Shown: piece by piece, positions 1-10,698 of the stretch
How the letters are laid out: every line of letters starts with the position of its first letter
How positions within the stretch are numbered: position 1 is the stretch's first letter
From: Hysterangium stoloniferum
Taxonomy: Eukaryota; Basidiomycota; Agaricomycetes; Hysterangiales; Hysterangiaceae
Assembly: GCA_015178975.1 (NCBI GenBank)
Contig: WHVD01000014.1
Span: 372,001-436,000 of the forward strand
DNA length: 64,000 nt
Direction: 5' to 3'
Program-made: the position numbers and the translations under genes
Notes under the pieces: model-generated
Database searches by the model: none
What the model saw: the letters and a program-made list of their open reading frames with translations, nothing else
What the model was told of the DNA's origin: nothing

Positions 1-350
1 TATTAACAATAAGCTTGACTAGGAACGGGAAGTTTATGATTAGTTCGGAGGCCGATGATAACCGAGAGCGGAATTACGGTAAAAGGAAATAGTTTGAGGA
101 CTACAAATATAGATAGACATATGTGAAACATAGGATAGAACAGATCAACATAATAAAAGGGACGTATCAAAAGTTTAACCAGACAATACAAGTATTTTTG
201 ATGTGGGCATAAATGGAGTTTGATCATCGCGAAAGCATACATCAGCTTCGGGGGCCGATGGTTTCCAATGTGGTGACTTGAATAGTAACTTGAATCGTTG
301 ATAAGTGGCGATAACCTCGGGACCGATAGGGTTGCGACACGGTCGTAACA
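1..350 (-). mobile_element. LTR fragment, cut by the window edge
   Basis: On the minus strand the element begins at 350 with TGTTACGACC, the same first ten bases as the solo LTR at 8798. The following bases resemble the minus-strand start of the LTR ending at 10698; shared blocks include the stretch around 205-290 and that around 10550-10640. The other end lies outside the window, so completeness and target duplication cannot be judged. This is an old LTR of a retrotransposon, probably Gypsy-like judging from LTR size and TG...CA ends; no coding part is seen. The family call is inference. Confidence 0.5.
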
Positions 351-1411
351 AGAATCAACTTTACAGTACAATTCTGAGTGACTGCTCTAATGATTAAGGA
401 AATAATAAGAGAGTTGAACAAAGCAGAGTAGTGCAGATGTAGTCTGCACAGATTGAGATAACAGTTTGGGTTTCGACTAATTGTAAAGAGTCGCTAGATT
501 CTACCATTGAATATATGAAGAATATTGACTATACGAGCACAACTAGAAAGTATTGACTGATCTGTACAATACAGTAGCTTACTAGACAGGTAGTACTAGT
601 AGTGAGACACAATGCACGTCACTAGAGCAACTGTACAGTAGCTCATGATGACTAAGTAAGAGAAATAAGAGTTGACCATTGCAGTACAACTCACAGTAAG
701 GGTAAAAGAAAGATAGCCTGCGAGAGAATGGATATCTAAGGTAGAGTGATGAAAGCGCTCATCAACAGTAGTGTTGATGAGCACAGCGATTTGAGTGAGG
801 GACTCGACCTTCATGGTTCAAGTCCAGAAGCTCATAGAGGGTTAGAAAATGCTACCCTTATTGGTAGCTGAGACATTACCCTTGACACCTCTTGCTATTC
901 GATGTTCTGAGTTGTTACGAGGTGGTGTCTGTTGGGTAAAAAGTGTCTGATTCTTTGGTGCCGAGTGTGCCCATAGGTATACACAAAGCTTTGAACTAAG
1001 AAATAAAGGTATGCTCAAAAGGTATAAAGAATTAAGGAAAGGAAATAAAAAGTAGATAATAATGTACTATAATATGTCTAATATTCAACAGTCCAATCAT
1101 GATATATGCATACCCTTCACACTAATATAGTTCAAAACAGTGATTGCCTTGATAGTTAAAGCCCATCTGTAACAGTTGAGATGATACCCCAATCACAACT
1201 TGCAGGACACTAAGTGGGTGTCTGGGCAAGTCGTGGTTATGGGGTAAAAAGTGTCTGAGTTTTAACTACAGGCGCTAAAGTACATAGGTCTAGTGTGTAT
1301 GCATCCACAAGAGTCTATGTACCATAGGAGTACATAGATTGTCGAACTAATACATATATGTGTATGATAAAATAGAGAGAAAATAGAAATAATAATTGAA
1401 ATATAGTGTGG
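351..1411. other. No gene seen; two diverged copies of a ~100-bp repeat
   Basis: No convincing coding region. Two segments, about 895-1010 and 1180-1340, share a similar order of blocks around GGGTAAAAAGTGTCTGA, each followed by a purine-rich tract. They look like an old tandem duplication inside repeat debris. Confidence 0.4.
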
Positions 1412-1500
1412 TGTTGTGACTGGACAACCCACTGGACTCCAGGCACTACCCTATATGCACCCACACCCTACATGCACCAGTTATTGGTTTTGAATCTAAA
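1412..1500 (+). mobile_element. Fragment of LTR start
   Basis: Starts TGTTGTGACTGGAC and runs parallel to the first ~80 bases of the solo LTR at 8798 (the block with the CACTGGACTCC-like and CATGCACCA-like segments). After about 1500 the similarity is lost. Read as a truncated or very diverged relative of that LTR family. Confidence 0.45.
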
Positions 1501-1561
1501 TTGGGTATTCAAAGGAGGCAATTTTCTTTTGTGAGAACAACTTTAGATGAATTAATTTTAC

Positions 1562-2337
1562 TCACAACGTCGCCAACATAGTCTGATCCTGGCTACTTCG
1601 ACTTAAAATGGATTCGAGAAAAATGATATCTTCGCCCCTCTTTATTTTGTAGATTTCAATGAGATCACATATCTCTTCTGGATTACGAATGAAAAATTTT
1701 CTCCCTAAATACCGCCCAGCAGCCTCAGTGCTACCACTTATATACGTCACAGGAATGCGACATTCCTTTATCGTTGCCATCACCGCTCCCGCAAACCAGT
1801 AGCAGGACGTCCTGGTAAGGGCGTAGTTCGTCTTGTACTCCAATATAGAGGCGATGATGCGCAAAAAGTCAAGAGCGAGGAAGTGACCGGCGGCGGCTGC
1901 TGGATTAAAGCTGACATACTGCAAAAGCTGAGCCGAGCTTTTTGAATGAATGTGTAAAGATTGCGGTGGTCCAGGGCCGAAATCGTGTCTCTCGCCTCGA
2001 CGTGATGATTGGGAGAGCAAAGTGTTCGATGGATATCAACGACAGATGCCGCATGAGGAACACGTTCCACGACTAGGAAAACCAATGATTGGTGAGACTC
2101 GGATCCGAGTGGGGAAACAGCTGCGATAACAAATTCGTGCTCCCCCTTCTTCTTTTTCTCTTTAAATATGCCGAAGAAGGACACGACATAAACGTGCCGG
2201 TAGGAAAAGAGGAGCTGACGGACGAGCTTGTAGCATATCGGAGGACACGAAACTTCCCTGGTGTCGAGGGATATTGAAAAGTGTGAGTCGGAAGGCGTAT
2301 ATATATAAGGCGTATCGTGTCTCGAGGGGGTGTCCAT
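1562..2337 (-). pseudogene. SCYWFAG-family gene, copy 1 (one frameshift)
   Basis: I do not recognise this family by function. Read from about 2200 downwards, the minus strand encodes a segment with the blocks KGEHEFVIAAV and FLVVERVP in one frame. From about 1940 to 1562 it encodes LLQYVSFNP, TSCYWFAGAVM and the C-terminal end in the neighbouring frame. The same blocks occur in one continuous frame in the copy at 27257-27787 (GQHEFVVAV, FLVVERTP, SSCYWFAGMVM). A frameshift around 1930-1950 therefore breaks this copy, unless a small intron lies there. The upper limit of 2337 is the first ATG of the upstream frame, but a TATA-like run at 2297-2306 lies inside it, so the true start may be lower. 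No signal peptide or catalytic motif is evident. The family is discussed again under copies 2, 3 and 4. Confidence 0.55.
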
Positions 2338-3071
2338 TTCGATACTTGGTGACTGGGGATCGCGGCCACCGGTGTTTCTCTTGTATGTGTCTCTGGCACG
2401 CTCGCGTTCGCTTCTGCTTGGAGGAGGGATGCTAATGGGGGCGGTATGAGATATGGCTCATAAAGTAGTCGCCTTCCCGTACTTATACACCGTCGAGCTT
2501 TTGAGGGACTGGGGGATAACGACTGGCCGAGCTCCCGATTAAGAACCCATTTATAACTAGACGTTACAGCTGTTCCGGGTACGTAGTGCGGAGTTCAACA
2601 ATCAAAAAAAATTCCGCTTTGGGTCTAAAATAAATTGCCATGTAACTCCATAACGGGGAGGAAATAAGATACGATACTTTGTATTCACCATATATATATA
2701 TGGGGCAAGCTATTCCTTTACTCATATGTCTTATTTCCTGTTTTTTAAAATTCAGACCTCTGTGAAAGAATCAGTTCCCTTGCCACAATTGCATGCTTTT
2801 TTGGTTTGAAATTCAGGGAGAATGATATGATATATGATATATGAAAGTCTAAACAAAACAAGAGTGAATGCTTACACACACAGAATGTAGGGAACAGCCA
2901 CACATGTATGCTGTATTAGAGTAAGCACTGTACTACCAATATTAGCAATGGGAGCTGTATATAGCACTTAAAGTTATATATTATTGCATTTGAAGATGTT
3001 TATAGTGCATCATTGATCATAACTAGACTCTCGGTGCATGATATTCAACTAGGTAAGCCTAACAACACCAT
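2338..3071. other. No gene seen
   Basis: AT-rich spacer. A weak inverted pair (AGGAAATAAGATA near 2660 and TCTTATTTCCT near 2728) brackets a TA run, and ACACCATATG...CATGGTGT forms a small hairpin at 3067-3088 just before the transposase frame. Neither can be tied to a defined element. Confidence 0.4.
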
Positions 3072-4330
3072 ATGTCACATGGTGTGACACCACCGGATAT
3101 TTTCTTTCATCACTTATTCACCATTTCCCACTCAAGGACCTTCCTATGCCACATTACATTCCAGAACACTTGCACACAAAAAACCTATTCAGAAGATATC
3201 AGAAAATGTGTAGTTTACCAAAAATACGTTCGGAAGAAGACAATACACCAGATTGCCCTGGACTTATCAATGTCACAACAGGTAGTGGAAGCCATTCTAA
3301 AGCTCTGGCATGACACTGGTGAAGTCACCCATAGCAATGGCAGGAAGAATAAGAGAAGGTGCATAATGATTGACGATGAAATCGAAGTGAGTACACACTC
3401 CTTTTTCTTTTGGCACAATGTGATGCTCACAGACTCTCATAGTTTCTTATAAATCTCACAGAACAGTATCCGGACATTTATTTAGATGAGATCGAGGCCT
3501 TTCTACAGCATCAACAAGGAATAATTATTGGAATGTCTACAATTTGGGATACATTGATAGAACTGGGATTGACACGGAAATGGGTATGTATTTGGTAGTA
3601 TGCCTATCATTCCCTACTCACTGTTATCTATACAGTTACATATCTAAAGCTGCAGCAGAGCAATCTGAAGCAGCAAGGGCAAGATTCCGCTTCAAAATAG
3701 GTGCCAAGACTGCACAGCGGCTTGTATTTATTGATAAAAGTAGGATTGACACTCGAACGACCTATTGGCCATATGGATGGGCTCTTTGTGGGGAGCAGGC
3801 ATGTGTTTCAGCGAAATTTCAAAGAGGAGCTGGGTTAGTAATATCAAATAATGGTCTTATCACACAGCTAATGTTCAGATCCCAGATATTCTTTGCTTCC
3901 TGCCTTATGCAGTGATGGGGTTCTGTATGCTGACATTCGAAAAGGTGCATGGGATGGACCATCCTTTGTCAAATATATTGAGGATCTCATGCTGTATATG
4001 AATCCATGGCCAGCACCATGCAGTGTCCTAGTAATGGATAACTGTGCCATCCATCATGTGGATGATGTCACACGTACTTGTGCAGAAAGGTCAGTAATTC
4101 CTCATTATCTTTGCATTTTATTGATATTCATTTTTAGAGGAGTTTTGTTGTATTACTTACCACCATACTCCCCGGACCTGAATCCCATCAAAGAATCCTT
4201 TTCATATGTAAAATCATACCTCTGGCGTTATGGTGAGGTATTCTGAGCGGCTGTTCATAACAAAAATGACTGGGCCATATTTTCGTTTCTCTATACAGCA
4301 CTTGCAACAATTACTCCAGAGAAAGCATGC
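3072..4330 (+). mobile_element. IS630/Tc1-type transposase, spliced, probably inactive
   Basis: Reads as a transposase of the IS630-Tc1-mariner superfamily (DDE_3-type catalytic domain). Exon 1 carries a helix-turn-helix region (residue block QIALDLSMSQQVVEAIL). The first catalytic Asp lies in FIDKSRID (about 3730-3755), the second in LVMDNCAIHH (about 4029-4058), and the third region is PPYSPDLNPIKES (about 4160-4200). Frames join if introns 3387-3466, about 3820-3917 (acceptor ATCCCAG) and about 4091-4138 are removed; the join after 3583 is less clear. Members of the superfamily normally have Glu directly after NPI; here that position is Lys and the Glu follows it, which suggests an inactive enzyme. 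I could not define terminal inverted repeats. The C-terminal end after the intron near 4232 is unresolved. Confidence 0.75.
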
Positions 4331-4441
4331 GCTTGGATGGGGCACTCAGAGTATATGTAGTCTTATTCTATTTTATGTGGATATTCTTGATCATATGAGC
4401 TTTCTTGTAATCTTGGAGTTATGATTTTTAATTATTAAGCA

Positions 4442-5005
4442 TTACCTTCTTTTTTTAAGTGCACACAAGGATGGAACATGTAATGAGATCATATGAAAGA
4501 TACACCTGCTTGTCACCTTGAATCCAAGTGCACAGCCAGCCTTCCCTAAGTTCATCAAAATAATGGCCTGTTCCATCATATTGAGATAAAATCCTTCAAC
4601 AATTTCCTGCTTTTCAAAGCTTCCCAACAAGTCAAGAGTCATTTCAAGTGAGCCTTGTTCATCAAACTTTTGTCTCAGCTTGACCCAGCCACTGAATCTG
4701 ATATCCAGGGACTCTTGCAGTGAGAGAAACCATTCCTGGATAGTGGGGAATGGGCCATTGCCAGGCTCAGTAATTGGGGATAGAGAGTGATCCTCACGGC
4801 GAGATCAACTGCAGCTACTACTACGCCTAGACCGGGAGGAACTGCGTGAACCTAAATTGACAACAAAATTTGGAATCTGCATTCCATTGGATTGAGGGGC
4901 AGCCAACATGGCTGAGGGTTGCACATTTTGAATGGTGTGTGCTCCACTGCAGCGGATAACATCCAGCTGTTTCTCACCAAGATCATGGTGATAGTCAGAA
5001 AACAT
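4442..5005 (-). pseudogene. Gene remnant with a SAM-like helical block
   Basis: Two open stretches on the minus strand lie in the same frame, separated by a single TGA at 4805-4807. The upstream half contains IPNFVVNLG followed by a Ser/Arg-rich run. The downstream half contains FPTIQEWFLSLQ, then helices ending in MEQAIILMNLGKAG. The order (Trp-Leu-x-x-Leu helix, Leu-rich helices, a last helix ending in Ala-x-x-Ile-Leu-x-x-x-Gly) resembles small SAM-like helical domains known from basidiomycete transposon-associated genes; this is inference from pattern only. No ATG-to-stop gene remains. It lies tail-to-tail with the transposase at 3072-4330, but I cannot show that the two belong to one element. 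Confidence 0.35.
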
Positions 5006-5808
5006 GTCAGTGTGAGGTGGATTGGTCGCTGTAACAATGGTTGGATTGGCCAGCTGATCATCACTGAGTTAATTTTATAAGATATACACTATTAAGTTCA
5101 ATAATTACCATTGCATTGGTGTAACTGGTGGCTAGTCTTGACAGTAAGGAAGGTGACTAAGTACTTCAGAGCATAGAAGGTACTTTGCAGAAGCTTCTGA
5201 GATAAGGTCAAAGAGATTTAGATGGGTATTCTTAGTCAATATTCGAATTAGAGAGAAGTAGCATACCAGATGAGAATTTATACTAAGTATAACAGAATAC
5301 AGAGGACTAAAAATGGAGTTATAATATGATTGGAATAGTGAAATCAGGGGAAATGGAGTGGAGGATCAGGGAAGTGGGATACAAGGTAAACATCAACAAT
5401 AAAAGACCTGATGTAGCAAATGATGTAGCAAAGAGTAACAGATGTCATCAGAGCAGAGATGGGATGGAGTGACTAAAAAGAAATTGTCTATTGGAGTAAG
5501 TTATCAGGACATTGCTGTTGGAGATGTCACCATCAGGGGGACCAATGTGTTTAGGGTCAAAGGACATGGTTCCTAACATATAGATGATGTATTACCACTA
5601 TAGGACTGGGTGTTTGATGTGGCCACTCATAGCCCAACATCTTCCTGCAGGAGCAGGGTACTCTTTTTTTTTTAAAAAAGAGCCAATTTCAGACTTATTG
5701 CACCATACATGGTCAGGCTACCCTGCACCCCATAAATAATCATGAAAAATCAATATAAAACACTATCAGGTACTGAGTGGATTTCTGAGCTGATATACAA
5801 TATTGTGA
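5006..5808. other. No gene seen
   Basis: Low-complexity, AT-rich sequence with few CG dinucleotides; a T8A6-type run lies near 5665-5680. Nothing supportable. Confidence 0.4.
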
Positions 5809-5813
5809 AGAGT

Positions 5814-6652
5814 TGTTAGGATACACACACAGGCCGGGTTTCTGGAGAAACCTGCGGGATATCCGGTAGGACTTGGCTTCAGCTTATAGGCTGCACCCTC
5901 GCTAGATTGTGTTGTCCAATTTCAAACAGACGGACGGGGATCCCAGGGAGTCCGGGCGCGGTTCGTGGGTTGTAGGTCATAAGTCGGGGGTCGTGGGTCG
6001 TAAGTCGGAGGTCATGGGTCGTGAGTCGAGATAGTTGAGAGAGATAGATGTGCCGGAGCCCATGGGCTCCGACTAGTGCAAGCGATGTGAATTAAGTAAG
6101 GTTTAGAGTGGAAAATGTTATTAGATTACTGGGGGGAATCTAAGCTAATTTTCTGACTGGATTGTATGTACAACATCTGCCAGTTTATATAGACCATGAA
6201 GTGAATGACATACCAAATCCAGTAATTGCAAAACGAAACTAACAAAACATGAAATGGGAATAGTAAACACCAAATTGGTGTTAGGAACAGAACGGAACAG
6301 AGCGGAGTCCAAATCGTGACAAAGCATAACCCATAACGGGAAACGGAGCGGGAGCGGAGTCCTAAATTGTGACAGGTCATTTGACTAAAACGGGAACGGG
6401 GCTTGATTAGAGCGGTGACGGGATTCTAAGCAGGGCCCGGTGACTGATGCGTGGGACGAAGACGGACATAGACAGAGACGGAGTCCGGGGGAAGTCCGGT
6501 GACTGATATGTGTTGTAATGAGGTCGAACGTAACGAGTCTTGACGTAACAGAGTCTGGGCGGGAAATCCTATAAACAGACAATTGGTGCTTGTAGTATGT
6601 GGGGGCGTACGGGTTAGTGCCTGGAGTCCAGCGGGATTGTCCAGTCATAACA
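5814..6652 (-). mobile_element. Solo LTR, minus orientation, TSD AGAGT
   Basis: An 839-bp LTR begins TGTTAGGATA at 5814 and ends GTCATAACA at 6652 on the plus strand, i.e. it lies in minus orientation. It is flanked by identical 5-bp target duplications AGAGT at 5809-5813 and 6653-6657. It is the reverse complement of the LTR at 8798-9656 over its full length with scattered, mostly transition, differences. There is no second LTR or internal region next to it, so it is a solo LTR left by LTR-LTR recombination. LTR retrotransposon, probably Gypsy-like; middle-aged judging by divergence from its partner. Confidence 0.88.
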
Positions 6653-6943
6653 AGAGTCATGTGGTTTACCACTCTGTGTGTGAACAGTATTGACTCTAGA
6701 AGTACAAATTATGTTGTGACTGTCTAATTACAATACTAGTTAGGGGGTCAAGGGACCTTGTAGCTAGTGCATAGTTGAGAGCAACTACAGATTAGCTCAA
6801 GACTAAAGTTCAGAGAAATAAATGAAATCAACTTTAATAGTTTGATTCCTTAAGAGAGGTTGGAAAGAGAGGTCTCCCTCAATGAGCAAGTTTGAATTGA
6901 GGGTTTCAAGCTTCAATGATTTGCTAGAGAGGTGATTCACTAA

Positions 6944-7060
6944 CTGACACATTGATTGAGACACAAGTACCTCTATTACAAGTCTATTAAACCCTTGTAG
7001 ATTGTGTATTGTGTATTGTGTATTACAATAAGCCAACTCATACTATTTTTAATAGTATTT
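6944..7060 (+). repeat. Dispersed repeat R1, copy 1
   Basis: Shares an extended block (from GGTGATTCACTAACTGACAC to the run ACTCATACTATTTTTAATA) with 38349-38472. Its reverse complement occurs within 19965-20110. Because the third copy lies inside an insertion with TGTT...ACA ends (19956-20431), R1 is probably a piece of an LTR. Confidence 0.65.
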
Positions 7061-7739
7061 TTTCTGTGAACTAGAAAATCTCTTTATTTTAGCTTAGAGT
7101 TTCTTATGCTAACAATGTTGAAGTTTTTGTGATACTGTTCCTAGACCAAATAACTGTCCATTTGTCTGAGGTGATGGTACTTGGATAAGGACTAAACATA
7201 TACAAATAGACTCATATACACAGTGATTCCCAACCACAATAACATAAAGCCCTAAAGCTCACAATCCATCACCATTCCAAATCTTAGAAAAGTCAACAAT
7301 CCCAGTTGAAGGGATTCTACCTTCCCTTTTGCAATTCTGGTGGCACTTCAGGCTGCTGGTATCTGTGGAATATATGCCACACATTAATACCTCATTGAGC
7401 ACCCTTGCTCAGCTTTTTCTTCTTTTTCTTAAGATGTTATATATTATATTGAGCTTCAGTAAAATGTTGAAAGCTCCAATCACCTCGAAATACTCATTCA
7501 TTTCTCACTGTGCTAAGTCCTTCCTTTTGCAGTGCTTGCCATATTGATCATGATACAATTGCAAATTCCATTGACATATGTAATGTCTGATATATACCAA
7601 CCTAAACTAGGATTTTGTGGAGGGTGCAGACATCTGTCAGGTGCTCAGCAGATGCACAATTGATGATATATCAGACCAGATCTTGACTCTACCACTGAGC
7701 CAAGAAATAGCTATATGAATGGATCTGAGTTGCAGGAAT
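7061..7739. other. No gene seen; short repeat shared with 30636
   Basis: About 7128-7195 (CTGTTCCTAGACC onward) resembles 30636-30712, including the later GGAT-AGGAC block. The rest shows no coding signal and very few CG dinucleotides. Confidence 0.45.
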
Positions 7740-8490
7740 CCCCTCCTGAGATGATGGCATGAGCTCCCTCTGCTCTGCTATCAGCTATCATCAAAACAAC
7801 CTCAATGATAGACACAAGGGAAGTCCCCCCTGCAGCTCCTGGTATTATACATGATGTCACATTGCATTCAGATGATGGGAAGTCTTTATGCCTTTACACT
7901 GCCCTGCAGTGTCTCCATTACTGCACAGTGAAACATTTCTTGATCAACTTCATGACCATTCCAGAAAACCAATAGAAAGAGCTGCTGAGAAGAGTGTGTG
8001 ACCCCTGAAATGATAATATACCTGACACAATTTGACAGAAGTCCACAGCAGGGAGCATACGACATCTTTGAGAAAAATCAAAGATGAAGCACTGTAAGAC
8101 AGTGGTGGACTTGGTTTGAATGAATTCATCAAAGTCAGTTGATTGAGGCTGATAATGGTATCCACTTCTACAACCAAGTTACTCAAGGAAAGTGTGTGAC
8201 AAGTATCAAAATTTTTTTTTTTTGGCAGCACTTCACAACTAGGACAGATGTATTTCTAGAACTGCTGTACTACAGATCTCAGTGGCAACAAATTTGTGCT
8301 CCCCTTTCCACTTTTATTGTTTATATATTGAGAAGGAGAAGACAAAATAATCATCAAAGAGGAGGTGGATATATGGGATGGTCAGACTACAGAATATCCG
8401 AAGGAGTGAAAAAGGGGTAAAATTATACTTAAACAAGTGAATTTTGACTGTAAAGTACCAATACTTTACTTGAGTTTTGAAATTGTGAGA
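7740..8490 (-). pseudogene. SCYWFAG-family gene, copy 2 (CpG-decayed)
   Basis: This segment matches 27230-27990 and, in its upper half, 31740-32245 on the same strand, including the non-coding flank upstream of the gene (the block with TCAGACTACAGA at 8383-8394). The reading frame is destroyed by many substitutions. Where copy 4 has CG this copy usually has TG or CA, for example AAATTTGTGCTCCC against AAATTCGCGCTCCC. This is the pattern left by deamination of methylated CpG. The homology stops at about 8490 and resumes at 11151, on the far side of the nested LTR insertion. Confidence 0.65.
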
Positions 8491-8797
8491 AATGTTGTTA
8501 AGATCTAAGCAAGGGGCAAAAGGGGATGATTTCACAGGTCTGAAAATGGCGAATTGTACAAATCAGGAGGTCCGATTCTATGAGGCAAAGTGGAGCTTGG
8601 CTTCAACATATGTGTTGCACCCTTGCATGAACTGTTAGGGTGCTCCAGTATTTCAAACAGAGTGGATAGTACGATAAAAGCCAAAGCCAACACTTAGCTC
8701 AATCAACCAGGCAGCCAAAACTACTAAGAGTTGTAGAGTGAAGGGTATTAAGAGGAATGTAAGAGGACTGAAACATGAGGGGGGTAATCTAGGTCAA

Positions 8798-9656
8798 TGT
8801 TACGACCGGACAATCCCGCCGGACTCCGGGCACTAACCCATACGCCCCCACGCGCTACAAGCACCAATCGTCTGTTTATAGGATTTCCCGCCCGGACTCC
8901 GTTACGTCAAGACTCGTTACGTTCAACCTCATTACGACACATATCAGTCACCGGACTTCCCCCGGACTCCGTCTCTGTCTATGTCTGTCTTCGTCCCACG
9001 CATCAGTCACCGGTCCCCGCTTAGAATCCCATCACCACTCTAATCGAGCCCCATTCCCGTTTTAGTCAAATGACCTGTCACGATTTAGGACTCCGCTCCC
9101 GCTCCGTTTCCCATTATGGGTTATGCTTTGTCACAATTCAGACTCCGCTCCGTTCCGTCCCATTCCTAACACCAATTTGGTGTTTACTATTCCCGTTTCA
9201 TGTTTTGTTAGTTTTGTTTCATTATTACTGGATTTGGTATGTCATGCATTCCACGGTCTATATAAACTGGCAGATGTTGTACATACAATCCAGTCAGAAA
9301 ATTAGCTTAGATTCCCCCCAGTAATCTAATAATATTTTCCACTCTAAAACCTTACTCGATTCACATTGCTCGCACTAGTCGGAGCCCACAGGCTCTGGCG
9401 CATCTATCTCTCTCAACCAACTCGACTCACGACCCACAACCTCCGACTTACGACCACGACCCCTGACTTATGACCAGGACCCCCGACTTACGACCTACGA
9501 CACACACACCCCACCCAGACTCCCCGGGATCCCCATCTGTCCGTTTGAAATTGGACAACATGATCTAGTGAGGGCGCAGCCTATAAGCTGAAGCCAAGTC
9601 CTACCGGATATCCTGCGGGTTTCTCCGGAAACCCGGCCTGTGTGTGTATCCTAACA
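8798..9656 (+). mobile_element. Solo LTR, plus orientation, TSD GTCAA
   Basis: An 859-bp LTR starts TGTTACGACCGGAC at 8798 and ends TATCCTAACA at 9656, between identical target duplications GTCAA (8793-8797 and 9657-9661). It is the same family as 5814-6652 in opposite orientation. It still has many CG dinucleotides, unlike its surroundings, so it is the youngest member of this nest. It inserted into the outer LTR. Solo, no internal region. The open frames that run through it (for example 9070-9324) have mirror versions in the other LTR and are not treated as genes. Confidence 0.9.
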
Positions 9657-9705
9657 GTCAAGTTTACAACTAAAGAACTGTAGCATACATGAGAAAGACT
9701 TTATA

Positions 9706-10698
9706 TGTTAAGAACAGAAAACTGACTGGTGTCAGTAGACCAATGGGGACCGAATGGAAGGACTTGGCTTCAGCTTATGTGCTGCACCCTCACAAGTTAC
9801 TGTCAGGTGTCCTTAAATTTCGGGCAGGTGGAAAAATAGTCCTGTTGAATAGTCCTCTCGGTAAGTCACCAATCAGAGGCCAAAGGATAAGTTGAGGGTT
9901 GGGTCAAAGGGTCGGAAACTGAGAGTGTGCAAGTGCAAGTGGAGGTGGAGAGTGGGATATTTAGAGCAGGACTATATGGACAGGGAAAGGTTTGTCTTCC
10001 AGCAGGACAATGACCCTAAACACACTTGCAAGTTGGCCAAGGATTGGTTCAAGGACCATCAGGTGGAGGTTTTAGACTGGCCTGCACAGTCTCCAGACCT
10101 GAATCCAATAGAACACTTATGGTGGGAGTTGAAGAGAAGGCTTGGAACATACCCTGAGGCACCCAAGAGCATATTGGAGCTCTGGGAGAGAGTGGAGGTG
10201 GAATGGGAGGGTATTCCAAGGTAGAAATGCCTTGAATTGATCAAGAGCATGCCTAGAAGGGTTGCTGCAGTACTAAAGGCCAAGGGGGGGTACACTAAAT
10301 ACTGAAACTGGTAAAAACTAGTAATTAATTACAAGAGCAAAAAAAGTGTCCAGATGCACCATGTCCATTATTAATTTCCTACTTTCCTGATAAGGAAAGT
10401 TATGATGTCATGCTTATGTCATCATGTAGGTCAGATGTATACCTCTTACCTCTGATTTATTCAGAATTTTATCTATTTTATTTCTGGAGCTGTAAACCCA
10501 TCTTTCCAATTTCACCAAACATCCGGACGCTTTTTTGGGTCACTGTAAATGGGGTTTGATTGCCATGAAGGTATACGTCAGTGTCAGTTTACCGACAATT
10601 GCCAATAAGATGACTTGGCCAGTAACTTGAAATGCAGGCGGACAATAGTATCATCAGGGACCATCAGGCTGTGACATGGTTGTGACATGGTCATAACA
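9706..10698 (-). mobile_element. Solo LTR with a Tc1 insertion, TSD TTATA
   Basis: Begins TGTTAAGAAC at 9706 and ends GGTCATAACA at 10698, with identical TTATA at 9701-9705 and 10699-10703. The left part carries the family block GGACTTGGCTTCAGCTTATG (9758-9777). The right part from 10548 resembles 205-350 at the window start. Between them lies a Tc1-type DNA transposon remnant. The LTR pieces together are shorter than the ~840 bp of relatives, so part has been lost. Older than the LTR at 8798, judging from divergence. Confidence 0.75.
9892..10547 (+). mobile_element. Tc1/mariner remnant, 3' half of transposase and right end
   Basis: The frame 9892-10224 ends in a Tc1-type catalytic domain: FQQDNDPKHTC, then WPAQSPDLNPIEHLWWELK. 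The second Asp and the Glu are 34 residues apart (DD34E) and both are present. The N-terminal DNA-binding half and the first Asp are missing. The right terminal repeat ends at the TA at 10546-10547; read inwards it is CAGTGACCCAAAAAAGCGTC. A second, internal copy in the opposite direction (CAAAAAAAGTGTCCAGATG) lies at about 10338-10356. I found no left terminal repeat, so the element is 5'-truncated. It sits inside the LTR 9706-10698. Confidence 0.78.

Noticed and set aside
9070-9324. Open frame with several aromatic and hydrophobic runs, mirrored at 6126-6380
   Set aside because: Both frames lie inside the two solo LTRs and are the same sequence read in opposite directions; no gene start, intron or family motif.
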